A stretch of 64,000 nt of DNA from an uncultured Porphyromonadaceae bacterium (GTDB lineage: Bacteria; Bacteroidota; Bacteroidia; Bacteroidales; Muribaculaceae), in NCBI GenBank assembly GCA_947177405.1, contig CAMWUJ010000005.1, positions 1 to 64,000 of the forward strand, read 5' to 3'. Both the position numbers and the translations under genes were made by a program. Every line of letters begins with the position of its first letter. Position 1 is the first letter of the stretch. This document shows, piece after piece, positions 51,578 through 60,700 of the stretch. The notes beneath the pieces were generated by a model. That model did no database searches, was not told where the DNA came from, and saw nothing but the letters and a program-made list of their open reading frames with translations.

Positions 51578-52656
51578 TGGTTTAGAATTGTCGTTTCTAA
51601 ATTGGTTAATCCGCTTCTTGCAAAATAGTCATCTTCTGATGAGCAAATGCCGGTACCATACATACCAAAGTCATAGAAGAGCGAAGACATTTTTTCTTTC
51701 AAAGATTTGAGTTCACTCTCCTCAAACTGAGAGAGGGTGTGATCCAACTCTTTTTTTAACAAAAAGGCTGCCTTTGCTGAGAATGGTATGATTTGAGCAT
51801 TCGACTTCTTACTCTTAAGAAGTTGCCTAAATTGCTTTAGGCTCTCTTCTATAGAGTCATCGGCAGGGTCAAATCTATCAAGCTGATTAAATATAAACAA
51901 GATATTTTTTTTATTTTGCTTTAAGATGTGTCTTATAAGTTCATCCTCACCGTTTCTCTCTATATATGGGCCATTATTAACGCAGATTAGTAAATCGTAA
52001 TCACCTCGATTGATTGCATCATAAGTTACTTTCTTATGTGATGTATCATAAGCATAGTCAACCCCCGGAGTATCGGTAATGATAAGAGGTTGGCTTTCCA
52101 AACTTCCATGAAATCTCAGCGCCTTATTGGGAATATCTTCAATCGCAATTTCCCTATCATTACTATTGATATAACTTGACCCGTCAGAATATAGCAATGT
52201 ATCTCTGAACGGATTGTTATAGAGATACGAAATAGAGGTAGTGCATACTGTAGTTTTCACCTTTGCCACCTTCCGCCCAACAAGAGCATTAACCAATGTA
52301 GATTTACCTGCACTCATTGTAAGCACGATTAGTAGACGCTTTGTCGGTTTCTGTCGGAATGAAATCTCGGCAACGGACTGCTCGACCAAGTTAGAGGGTA
52401 AACCGTTCCCATTTCCACCGTTAAGAAAAAGTTCTTTTACATACTTTCTGTACTTCTTTGAAAAGAATCCGGTTGCTCCTTTTAGTCGCTTGTCATAAAT
52501 GTCATACGAGATTGGAAGGCCTGCTTGGAATGCGATTCTGTATACATCCCACCAGAAACAGTCAGACATTCTAAAGAATCTTAAGCCATTTCTAATCAGA
52601 GATTGCGCAGCTTTGATATTCTTGTTGTCTTTCGATTGCTTCCATCCGTCTGTCAA
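51574..52656 (-). CDS. Dynamin-like GTPase (second, shorter)
   Basis: LLIVLTMSAGKSTLVNALVGRKVAKVKTTVCTTSISYLY, LIITDTPGVDYAYDTSHKKV, FIFNQLDRFD. Confidence 0.8.
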   Translation of the reverse strand: MTDGWKQSKDNKNIKAAQSLIRNGLRFFRMSDCFWWDVYRIAFQAGLPISYDIYDKRLKGATGFFSKKYRKYVKELFLNGGNGNGLPSNLVEQSVAEISFRQKPTKRLLIVLTMSAGKSTLVNALVGRKVAKVKTTVCTTSISYLYNNPFRDTLLYSDGSSYINSNDREIAIEDIPNKALRFHGSLESQPLIITDTPGVDYAYDTSHKKVTYDAINRGDYDLLICVNNGPYIERNGEDELIRHILKQNKKNILFIFNQLDRFDPADDSIEESLKQFRQLLKSKKSNAQIIPFSAKAAFLLKKELDHTLSQFEESELKSLKEKMSSLFYDFGMYGTGICSSEDDYFARSGLTNLETTILNQ

Positions 52657-52844
52657 AACTTCCCTAGAAGTGTCTCACATAATACATCATAACAGAACTT
52701 AGCCTTATAACTCATTTGGCTATTAGGCTCAATCGCACAAAGAGTCTCCCCAAGTCCACGAAGATACTTAATCTTCAGTCTCTTTGGAAGACCATTGATT
52801 GGATGATTTGCGGGTATTATGTTTGAAGTTATAAGCCTCTGCAT
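52653..52844 (-). CDS. Small hypothetical protein in cargo operon
   Basis: 63 aa; ATGA overlap with the dynamin-like gene. Confidence 0.45.
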   Translation of the reverse strand: MQRLITSNIIPANHPINGLPKRLKIKYLRGLGETLCAIEPNSQMSYKAKFCYDVLCETLLGKF

Positions 52845-53132
52845 TTAAAATAGTATGTTTTTAGGTTTATTATCAATATTTGAAGGAATTTCTTGATTAT
52901 AAATTTTTTCTAAATAACGTTCACATTCAGGTATTCGTATTGGCTCCAAATCACTGAGTATACTCTCCAATGATTTTGCGTCTTTGGTCACCTCTATTAT
53001 CTCTTCAATCATTGAATCTTTCATTGAATCGGAGTACACTAATCGCTCCAAAGGGGTTAGCTTATCATCAATAAAAGATGCTATCAAATTGTCGTCAATT
53101 TTTTGCTCCATCTCTATACTAATAATATACAA
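52845..53132 (-). CDS. Small acidic protein, possible anti-sigma-like
   Basis: MEQKIDDNLIASFIDDKLTPLERLVYSDSMKDS pattern, directly after the sigma-like gene. Confidence 0.45.
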   Translation of the reverse strand: MYIISIEMEQKIDDNLIASFIDDKLTPLERLVYSDSMKDSMIEEIIEVTKDAKSLESILSDLEPIRIPECERYLEKIYNQEIPSNIDNKPKNILF

Positions 53133-53704
53133 CGTAATTGTGCAATCGCCCTCCTATGAATATTGTATAAGTTTGCAACTGTGACGCTAAGTTCAGCAGC
53201 GGCATCTTCATAGGAGACCTCTTGCAAGTCCAGCAACTGAATAGTCCGTTTATATCTCTCATTTGGCATCGCATCAATGGCCATCGGTAGATTAACGGAG
53301 TCCTCCGAGATATTGGTGAAAATATTTTTATCATTCTCTATTATTAGAGCCTCCGAAGATTCGTTTTCTATCAGCTTATCTCGCTTTCGAATGAAAAATC
53401 TGGTTGCTACTACCGTTATCCAAGTCATCAAAGAACTATTGTAGTTGAAATCTTTAAGCTTTCTCCAATTATCGTAAGCAAGGAACAGAAATAATTCATT
53501 CACAAGTTCGGTTTTGTCAATGCGTCCGGAGAAAACTGAGTTCAGTATATACACAAACATATTAGAACACTTCTCGATAAAGAAGTATTCAATAATAATA
53601 GGATCGTTGTTAAGAATTCCTCTAACAACTTCTTCATCCGTAAATTCGACAGTCCTTTTCACAACTAATATTTTAACAATAGTATTAAAAACAATAATTA
53701 CCAA
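53114..53704 (-). CDS. Sigma-70-family-like RNA polymerase sigma factor
   Basis: TELVNELFLFLAYDNWRKLKDFNYNSSLMTWITVVATRFFIRKRD (region 2-like) and C-terminal region 4-like HTH LDLQEVSYEDAAAELSVTVANLYNIHRRAIAQLR. Confidence 0.7.
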   Translation of the reverse strand: MVIIVFNTIVKILVVKRTVEFTDEEVVRGILNNDPIIIEYFFIEKCSNMFVYILNSVFSGRIDKTELVNELFLFLAYDNWRKLKDFNYNSSLMTWITVVATRFFIRKRDKLIENESSEALIIENDKNIFTNISEDSVNLPMAIDAMPNERYKRTIQLLDLQEVSYEDAAAELSVTVANLYNIHRRAIAQLRCILLV

Positions 53705-53721
53705 TTATTAAATATCAAGTT

Positions 53722-55176
53722 TTAAATCAAAAGCAAACTGAAATCAACATCTGGGATGATTGATTTTTGAAGTTTATCCTTGATAAGGAAACCCATGTAT
53801 AATGGGATTGTTAATACCTCCCCCTGTCGTCCTACATTATATTGACCTAACTTAATCGCATTGTTGACATGATATACGTCTTTGTTCTTAAGCACGGTAG
53901 TCATACTCTTTGCCTTACCAGTCTTGGATTTTACCTCAATAAGCATACACTCGCCATTAAACCGTACTAAAAAATCTATTTCAAGGCCGCTATCCTTATG
54001 AAAGTAATATAGTTTCTGACCCGATTTACATAGAAAATCTGCCATTAGATTCTCAAAGATCGCGCCCTTGTATCCAAGCAGATTTCCTTTCAGAATGTCT
54101 GCTTGAGTGCCATAATCAAGCATTCCCATTAGAATGCCTATATCTGTCGTATACACCTTAAAGCAATCTTCAATGGCGTTACCACTCAGCGGAAGTTCAG
54201 TGGTGGTTGTATTATAACATCTTTCTACAACTCCGGCATCCTCAAGCCATTGAAGACTTCCCTTAAATTGGGAGGCTCTACCACCCTTTCTAACCACAGA
54301 GTATTGGAATTTCTTATTTTCCTTCGCCAATTGTTTTGGTATGGACTCAAAGCACTCCCGAATATGAGGTTTATCTGTATCATCTGCATATTTAACCATA
54401 TCCTCTTCATATTCGGCTAAAAGAGTTCGTTGTGTCTGGTAAATCAAATCAATATTTTTCGTTTCAATAAAACAGTTCACAACTTCCGGCAACCCTCCGA
54501 CTATGACATATCTATACAATAACTCCATCATTGCTTTATGAATACCATCAGGAACCGCGCTTTCGTTCTCAAAACACAACCTAACAGTGTCTATGACCTT
54601 AGTGGCAACCCCGTTCGCCCATAAGAATTCCTCAAAGTCCAATGGATACATATCAACTATAGTCTCATATCCTACCGGAATTGAATCTACACCCTCATCT
54701 TCCTTTTTCCCCTTTTTATGTTTGCCGTACCCCTTTACTCCTAAAAGAGAGCCGGTAGCAATAACATCGAAGCGTTTATCCAACTTAAATGATTTAAGGG
54801 CTGTTCTGGCCTCCTTACACTCTTGAATCTCATCAAGGATTATACAGGTTTTACCGTTAATGAATCTGGCTCCCGGAATAAGGGCCGAGAGGTTGAGGAT
54901 TATAGTATCAACATCAAGGTTGCCCGTAAAAGCCGATTTCTTATCGGGTTCAAGTAGAAAGTTCATGTATACCACATTTTGGTAATTCTCCTTTGCAAAT
55001 TTTTTTACAATAAAAGTCTTACCGCATTGGCGAACACCTTTTATCACCAATGGTTTCCTATCTTCAGCCTGTTTCCACTCTGATAAATATGTCTCGATTT
55101 TTCTTCTAAGCATACTTCTCTTGATTTCATTCTGCAAATTTACACTTTTTAGAGCGTAAATGCAAGGACTTTCCAC
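53722..55176 (-). CDS. AAA ATPase with DUF4143
   Basis: KPLVIKGVRQCGKTFIVKKFAKENYQNVVYMNFL; IDFLVRFNGECMLIEVKSKTGKAKSM. Confidence 0.9.
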   Translation of the reverse strand: MESPCIYALKSVNLQNEIKRSMLRRKIETYLSEWKQAEDRKPLVIKGVRQCGKTFIVKKFAKENYQNVVYMNFLLEPDKKSAFTGNLDVDTIILNLSALIPGARFINGKTCIILDEIQECKEARTALKSFKLDKRFDVIATGSLLGVKGYGKHKKGKKEDEGVDSIPVGYETIVDMYPLDFEEFLWANGVATKVIDTVRLCFENESAVPDGIHKAMMELLYRYVIVGGLPEVVNCFIETKNIDLIYQTQRTLLAEYEEDMVKYADDTDKPHIRECFESIPKQLAKENKKFQYSVVRKGGRASQFKGSLQWLEDAGVVERCYNTTTTELPLSGNAIEDCFKVYTTDIGILMGMLDYGTQADILKGNLLGYKGAIFENLMADFLCKSGQKLYYFHKDSGLEIDFLVRFNGECMLIEVKSKTGKAKSMTTVLKNKDVYHVNNAIKLGQYNVGRQGEVLTIPLYMGFLIKDKLQKSIIPDVDFSLLLI

Positions 55177-55269
55177 ATTTTTTCAAGGGAATATGCAAAG
55201 ACCCATCACACTTTTTCAAACGAATAAAATAAGAATGCTACATTTTTTGTAACGAATGAGGAGTCGAAT

Positions 55270-55465
55270 GTTGCGTATGTCGCCGATTTTTGCTAATTTT
55301 GTAATCGAAAGCAGCAAGCTATGAGTGGCTTGAAGATGGAGGCTTAGATAGTCTTCGGAAAAATGAAAGGACAATGGTTTTACTTTCAATTACTTACAGA
55401 AATTGAGGTTGAACCTTTTAAACTGTAATTCCTTGATTCAACGATAGTTTACCACACTGTATCGG
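55270..55465. repeat. Right-end repeat copy 1 (element A right end)
   Basis: ~196 bp near-identical to 62866..63062. Confidence 0.9.
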
Positions 55466-55515
55466 CAAATTGGTAAATACCTATAAATCTCATAATTAAC
55501 TAATAAATAACACGA

Positions 55516-55543
55516 AACGCCTCTATTCAGGGGCGTTTTTTAT
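55516..55543 (+). terminator. Intrinsic terminator at the left end of element B
   Basis: aacgcctctattcaggggcgttttttatt. Confidence 0.7.
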
Positions 55544-55721
55544 TGGTCAAAATGTCCGATTTTTGCGCATTTTGTTCGATTTTAACGCTTTCTTGTATCG
55601 CGATTGTACCGTATTCGTGGTTTCCAGTCTCTGCCTTTCGAGGTCGTGGAGTGTTGGGACACTCTGAGACACATTGGGACGCGCTGGGACACTTTTGTGT
55701 AACTTTTAACAGAAATAACCG

Positions 55722-56624
55722 ATGAGCAGTACAATTGACATCAACAAGATTTGCGAGTGGTGTGGCAAAGAGTTTATAGCCCACAAATGCACTACTCGCT
55801 ATTGTTCCAAGCGATGTAGTGAACACGCTTATAAGACATTAAGGCGAGAAGCACATGTAAAGAAAGAGAATCTGATAACACAAGAGAAGAAAGAAGATAA
55901 AAAGAAACCTCTCGGAAATTACTTTACCCCTCGGCAATGTGCCGTCTTACTTGGTATTGGAAAGTCTTCTGTCTATCGTTGTCTTGCAGAAGGACTAATT
56001 CCTTGCATACGTTTGAAGGGAAAGACCCATATCAGCCGGGCAAGCATTGATAAGATGTTTGAGAACCCTCCTGAATATATCAAGAGGGAGAGGAAGGAGG
56101 CCGAACCCATTGAAGAGTTCTACACTACGAAAGAGATTCTTGAGAAATTCGGTATCAGTAATTCGTGGCTATTCAAGATGGCTAAGGAACGGAACATTCC
56201 GAAAACCGTAGTCAGAGGAAAAACGCTCTGGAGTCGAAAGCATTATGATAAAGCTCCTGCAGATAAACAACCCACGGAAGTTGCCGAGGAAGAATGGTAT
56301 TCGGTTGAGGAAGTTTGCGCCAAGTTCAACATGTCTAAGGAGGCTGTCTATCGGTTCGTGTCTGAACGGAAGATTTGGAAGCGAAAGGATAAGTTCAAAG
56401 TATTCTATTCGCGCCGCCAGTTCGACAAGGCAATGGGTGTGGAGACTGAACTTGAGTCCGAATATTATACTATGCCTGAAGTAATGGCTAAGTATAATAT
56501 GACTCGCGATCAGATTTCGCATTACATCCGTGCTCATAATATTCCGCGTACATACGAAGGAAGATATGTGAAAATAGACCGAAAGGCTCTCGATGCCTTA
56601 TTCGCGCCTCCGAAGTTAGGTTAA
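55722..56624 (+). CDS. Zn-finger plus multi-HTH DNA-binding protein (element B left module)
   Basis: CEWCGKEFIAHKCTTRYCSKRCSEHAYKTLRRE; several HTH repeats (YFTPRQCAVLLGIGKSSVYRCLAEG; WYSVEEVCAKFNMSKEAVYRFV; YYTMPEVMAKYNMTRDQISHYI). Confidence 0.75.
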   Translation: MSSTIDINKICEWCGKEFIAHKCTTRYCSKRCSEHAYKTLRREAHVKKENLITQEKKEDKKKPLGNYFTPRQCAVLLGIGKSSVYRCLAEGLIPCIRLKGKTHISRASIDKMFENPPEYIKRERKEAEPIEEFYTTKEILEKFGISNSWLFKMAKERNIPKTVVRGKTLWSRKHYDKAPADKQPTEVAEEEWYSVEEVCAKFNMSKEAVYRFVSERKIWKRKDKFKVFYSRRQFDKAMGVETELESEYYTMPEVMAKYNMTRDQISHYIRAHNIPRTYEGRYVKIDRKALDALFAPPKLG

Positions 56625-56717
56625 AAAACGGTGAGTGATACAAGTGACTTCTCACTCTCTGGTTCACCATCAGCAAGTTATATAGTTTTGTAAAAATTTA
56701 TTCAAAAACGACATATT

Positions 56718-57827
56718 ATGCTACCCTCAACTTGTTCTAAAGTAACGCTCCGTATGCGTCCGATCAAAAACGACAGACTCTCCCTCTATCTTGACTATTA
56801 TCCCCCTATCCGTCATCCAAAGACGATGAAGATGACGCGAAGGGAGGGACTGGGTTTCTATATATTTGCAAATCCGAAGGGGAAATACCAGAAGGAGTAT
56901 AATGATGCGATAATGATGCGTGCGGAAGTGATCCGCTGCCGTCGCCAGGAGGCGGTGATAAATGAAGAATTCGATTTTATTGACCGCGAGCAGCCCAAGG
57001 CTGATTTCCTTGAATATTTCCGCAAGAAAGCAAAGAAGCAATACGAAAAGTGGACCGTCACATATCGGCACTTTGAGAAGTTTGTAAAAGGTAAATGTAC
57101 TTTCGGGGAGGTGACAGTGGAACTTTGCAATAAGTTCCGTGACTATCTGCTGACAGCAAAGCAACTGCGATATCCCAAATTGAATATCTCACAAAATTCA
57201 GCTGCCGGCTATTTCTCCACTTTTCGTGCATTGCTGAAAGCAGCTTATAAGGAAAGACTCTTTAAGGAAAATCTGAATGACTTTATTGAGGAGATTGAAT
57301 ATGAGGAAGTGAAGAAAAACTTCCTTACTGCCGAAGAGGTAAAGCGACTGGCGGCAACTCCATGCGAAAAACCGGTATTGAAGGCTGCTTCCCTTTTCTC
57401 CATCCTTACGGGATTGCGGATAAGTGATATTCTCAACCTATGTTGGGAGGATATTCGTCCGGATGCCGATGGTAAATTAGCTGCATTCATACGTATTCAA
57501 AAGACACAGAAGGAGTCGGTGCATCCCCTGAGTGATGAGATGCTGGCTCTATGTGGCGAAAGAAAGACGGGAATTGTTTTCAAAGGTTTCAATCGCTCTA
57601 TGACGCAGGCTCCTCTTAAGAAATGGCTGAAAGCTGCCGGTATCACCAAGCGTATCACCTTTCACCGCTTCCGGGATACTTTCGCTACTCTCCAACTCGC
57701 TGCGGGCACAGACATTTATACAGTCAGCAAGATGCTTGACCATGCCAACGCAACTACCACCAAGATCTACGCGAAACTGGTGGATTCCACAAAACGAGAG
57801 ACTGTTGATAGAATCAAGCTTAAATAA
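56718..57827 (+). CDS. Tyrosine recombinase/integrase (element B)
   Basis: LFSILTGLRISDILNLCWEDI; ITFHRFRDTFATLQLAAGTDIYTVSKMLDHANATTTKIYAK. Confidence 0.92.
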   Translation: MLPSTCSKVTLRMRPIKNDRLSLYLDYYPPIRHPKTMKMTRREGLGFYIFANPKGKYQKEYNDAIMMRAEVIRCRRQEAVINEEFDFIDREQPKADFLEYFRKKAKKQYEKWTVTYRHFEKFVKGKCTFGEVTVELCNKFRDYLLTAKQLRYPKLNISQNSAAGYFSTFRALLKAAYKERLFKENLNDFIEEIEYEEVKKNFLTAEEVKRLAATPCEKPVLKAASLFSILTGLRISDILNLCWEDIRPDADGKLAAFIRIQKTQKESVHPLSDEMLALCGERKTGIVFKGFNRSMTQAPLKKWLKAAGITKRITFHRFRDTFATLQLAAGTDIYTVSKMLDHANATTTKIYAKLVDSTKRETVDRIKLK

Positions 57828-57869
57828 TTTTCAACTAAAATTTGGATAAAGTAAACGTTTTAGTTAACT

Positions 57870-58235
57870 TTGCATATAAATTTGAGTTTATGGCAAATAG
57901 AACCATACGATTATTATAAGGAGTACTTTAAAGAATTCTACTTGTCTCAGACTGATGCTGTAAGAAATAAAATTAACTACTGCATCAATATGGTAAAGAC
58001 TCTTGACCGAGTTCCTTCAAGAATTTTGAAATTCATTGAAGGAACGGATGGTCTTTATGAAATTAGAATTGAGGTGGGTAGCAATATCTTCCGCGTGTTC
58101 TGTTGTTTTGATGAGGGTGCTATAGTAATCTTATTCAATGGCTTTCAGAAGAAAACCCAGAAAACACCAACTAAAGAGAAAGATAAGGCACTCCGTTTAA
58201 TGAAAGAATATTTTAAAGAAAAGAATCATGGATAA
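57870..58235 (+). CDS. RelE/HigB-like (Gp49-type) toxin, 5' end probably damaged
   Basis: KFIEGTDGLYEIRIEVGSNIFRVFCCFDEGAIVILFNGFQKKTQKTPTKEKDKALRL; the track start is a TTG inside a promoter-like element. Confidence 0.75.
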   Translation: MHINLSLWQIEPYDYYKEYFKEFYLSQTDAVRNKINYCINMVKTLDRVPSRILKFIEGTDGLYEIRIEVGSNIFRVFCCFDEGAIVILFNGFQKKTQKTPTKEKDKALRLMKEYFKEKNHG

Positions 58236-58539
58236 GGCTAAAATAGAAGCAATCAAGAAAGCCTCAACATTTGATGAACTTCTTGATGCGGAATACGGGA
58301 TGGTAGGAACACCTGCCAGAGATCAATTCGAAAAGGACGCTGCAGCCTTCTGTCTTGCGGAAACTTTAAAGGAAGAGAGAGTACGAGCCGGCTTAACTCA
58401 GGAGCAACTGGCAGAGCGCATTGGCACGAAGAAAACCTATATCTCCCGTTTGGAGAATGGAAAAGCTGATGTCCAACTCGGCACATTGTTCAGAATCTTT
58501 GAGGGTCTTGGCAGAAGAGTGTCTATTACAATTCTTTAA
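58228..58539 (+). CDS. XRE antitoxin partner of 57870
   Basis: LKEERVRAGLTQEQLAERIGTKKTYISRLENGKADVQLGTLFRIFEGLGRRVSI. Confidence 0.85.
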   Translation: MDKAKIEAIKKASTFDELLDAEYGMVGTPARDQFEKDAAAFCLAETLKEERVRAGLTQEQLAERIGTKKTYISRLENGKADVQLGTLFRIFEGLGRRVSITIL

Positions 58540-58545
58540 TCCTGC

Positions 58546-58800
58546 TATCCCTTAAAAGGCTCAAAGGTCGCTTTAGAGCAATGGTATGACATTGCTCAAC
58601 AAGCAGAATGGCATAACCTATCGGAAATCAAAGAGGATTTTCCCGCAACTGATTATGTAGGGAATCAACACTACGTATTCAATATCAAAGGTAAAAATTA
58701 CCGTCTTGTAGTAGTTATTAAGTTCACCATCGGAAGAATCTTTATCCGATTCGTAGGCACTCACGCAGAGTATGATAAGATCGATTGTTCAACCATCTAA
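58546..58800 (+). pseudogene. HigB-family toxin lacking its N-terminus
   Basis: Open frame YPLKGSKVALEQWYDIAQQAEWHNLSEIKEDFPATDYVGNQHYVFNIKGKNYRLVVVIKFTIGRIFIRFVGTHAEYDKIDCSTI* with an in-frame stop upstream and no start codon. Confidence 0.75.
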
Positions 58801-58809
58801 AATAAATAT

Positions 58810-59169
58810 ATGGAAATAACCAAACAGCAATATGAATATGCACTTAGTCGCATTGAGGAATTGCTACCACTTGTATCAGATGAAACTCCGGCAAGCGACA
58901 GGAATTCAGTTGAACTTACCATTGTTTCTGATGTGGTTGAAGCATACGAAAAGATCCACTATCCTATTGCTAAACCAACTATCAGAGAACTGATAAGTCT
59001 TTCAATAGAAGAAAAAGGGATGACTCAGAAGCAACTTGCACAGGAATTAGGTGTAAGTCCCTCGCGCGTAAATGATTATATTTCAGGAAGAGCCGAACCG
59101 ACATTGCGTATTGCTCGTGCAATCTGCCTTATTCTGGGGATAGCACCCGCTGCCATCTTAGGATTATAA
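58810..59169 (+). CDS. HigA-family XRE antitoxin
   Basis: EEKGMTQKQLAQELGVSPSRVNDYISGRAEPTLRIARAICLILGIAPAAILGL, immediately after the truncated HigB. Confidence 0.85.
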   Translation: MEITKQQYEYALSRIEELLPLVSDETPASDRNSVELTIVSDVVEAYEKIHYPIAKPTIRELISLSIEEKGMTQKQLAQELGVSPSRVNDYISGRAEPTLRIARAICLILGIAPAAILGL

Positions 59170-59251
59170 CCCGGCAATCCTTTCTCGACAACGTCATCAG
59201 ATAATTAGAACTTTTTCACCACCGTAATTATTACCATAGTGCCAAAACTAA

Positions 59252-60583
59252 TTACATATCATCTAATGTGAAGAGCTTAGTTTCGATCTTATACTTTGAT
59301 AAGATGCTTGTTTTGAGGCAGTTTACTTTCTCCATAAAAGCTTTATGGTCGTAGTTACGTTGCTGACGCTTTACTTCGGCTACAAGGGCTGATTTTCCAT
59401 CTATTGAGAGTGCCACGATGTCAATCTCATTGGCTTCTTTTCCCTTCTTGCGTTCCCACCATGAGCCGATATCCGAATACTTGTGACTTTCCATCATTTT
59501 CAGGCGAAACCATTTTTCAAGCGCAAGTCCGGAAAAGGTCGGATAATCTGAGAGGACGATCTGACGTAGGTACTCAAAATTGTTGAGCTCTACCAAGGTC
59601 TGGTTTCGGTCAAAATAGTTAAACCAGAAACGTAGGAAATTGTCATTAATCTCATACTGCACATTTTGAGATCGTGGCTTTGATAAAATCGGACGTACTC
59701 GCTTGATAAGCGAATAATCCTCGATCAGACGTTTCAAATGACCGGCTACCGTCACTCCACCTAATGCGCTTTCAATCGCACCTTGAGTGTTGATACCGGA
59801 TGCAATGCAGCTCAATACAGAGAAATATAGTCCGTAATCTTTTCCAAATTCCTCAATCAACAGGTTACGACCTTCATTTACGAATAGAGAATTTTCCCGG
59901 ACTACATAATCAAACATTCCTTCAATTGACAGATCCGTGTCGTCACATAGTAACTCAATATATTTCGGCACTCCTCCGGTGATGGTATATAATGCAAGCA
60001 ATTCATCGTTGGTATAGTCCGGGCGGAAATCCCGCATAATCTCTTTCATTGTATCGGTGCCGAATCCTGAGAGACGTATCATGGCATCAGATCTGCCAAA
60101 GAGCGGTTCGTGGTAATTTTCAAAGATCTTATGCATCATCGAATACGCTGATCCCATGAGAAGCAAATTGACATGAGTATCGTTTCGGTAAGAATCCCAG
60201 ATATTCTGCATGTCACTGTAAACCGATGGATTGATATTGAAAAATTCTTGAAATTCATCAATAATCAGATTGAACTTGCGAGTCTTCGCAAGCTCCATCA
60301 GCATTTTGAATAATGATTTGAAAGACTTTATCTCCGACGGCACATAACAATCAAGAGCCGAGGAAATCAGTCCGGCAAACTCTGCGCATAAAGCAGCCTC
60401 GTTTTTTCTGCTTACGAATAGATATACAGTAGGGTATTCGCCCTGCGTTGCACGCAGAGCAAGCGAAGTTTTGCCAATGCGACGTCGACCTGTTATAACA
60501 GTCATTCTTGAACGGGAGTCAAAGGCTCGTCCTTGGATTCTTCTTAGTTCCTCTATTTCCTTTGTCCGATTATAGAATTTCAT
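59252..60583 (-). CDS. Archaeal-type AAA ATPase (DUF234-like C-terminus)
   Basis: FYNRTKEIEELRRIQGRAFDSRSRMTVITGRRRIGKTSLALRA; WWERKKGKEANEIDIVALSIDGKSALVAEVKRQ. Confidence 0.9.
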   Translation of the reverse strand: MKFYNRTKEIEELRRIQGRAFDSRSRMTVITGRRRIGKTSLALRATQGEYPTVYLFVSRKNEAALCAEFAGLISSALDCYVPSEIKSFKSLFKMLMELAKTRKFNLIIDEFQEFFNINPSVYSDMQNIWDSYRNDTHVNLLLMGSAYSMMHKIFENYHEPLFGRSDAMIRLSGFGTDTMKEIMRDFRPDYTNDELLALYTITGGVPKYIELLCDDTDLSIEGMFDYVVRENSLFVNEGRNLLIEEFGKDYGLYFSVLSCIASGINTQGAIESALGGVTVAGHLKRLIEDYSLIKRVRPILSKPRSQNVQYEINDNFLRFWFNYFDRNQTLVELNNFEYLRQIVLSDYPTFSGLALEKWFRLKMMESHKYSDIGSWWERKKGKEANEIDIVALSIDGKSALVAEVKRQQRNYDHKAFMEKVNCLKTSILSKYKIETKLFTLDDM

Positions 60584-60700
60584 ATTTTATTACCGTCGTA
60601 ATTATTACCACGGTGACAAAATTAATAAAATTTCCTCTACTGACCAAATTTGATTTGCAGGCTTTAGTTCAATCTATCCAAATTTTACATTCATCCGTTA

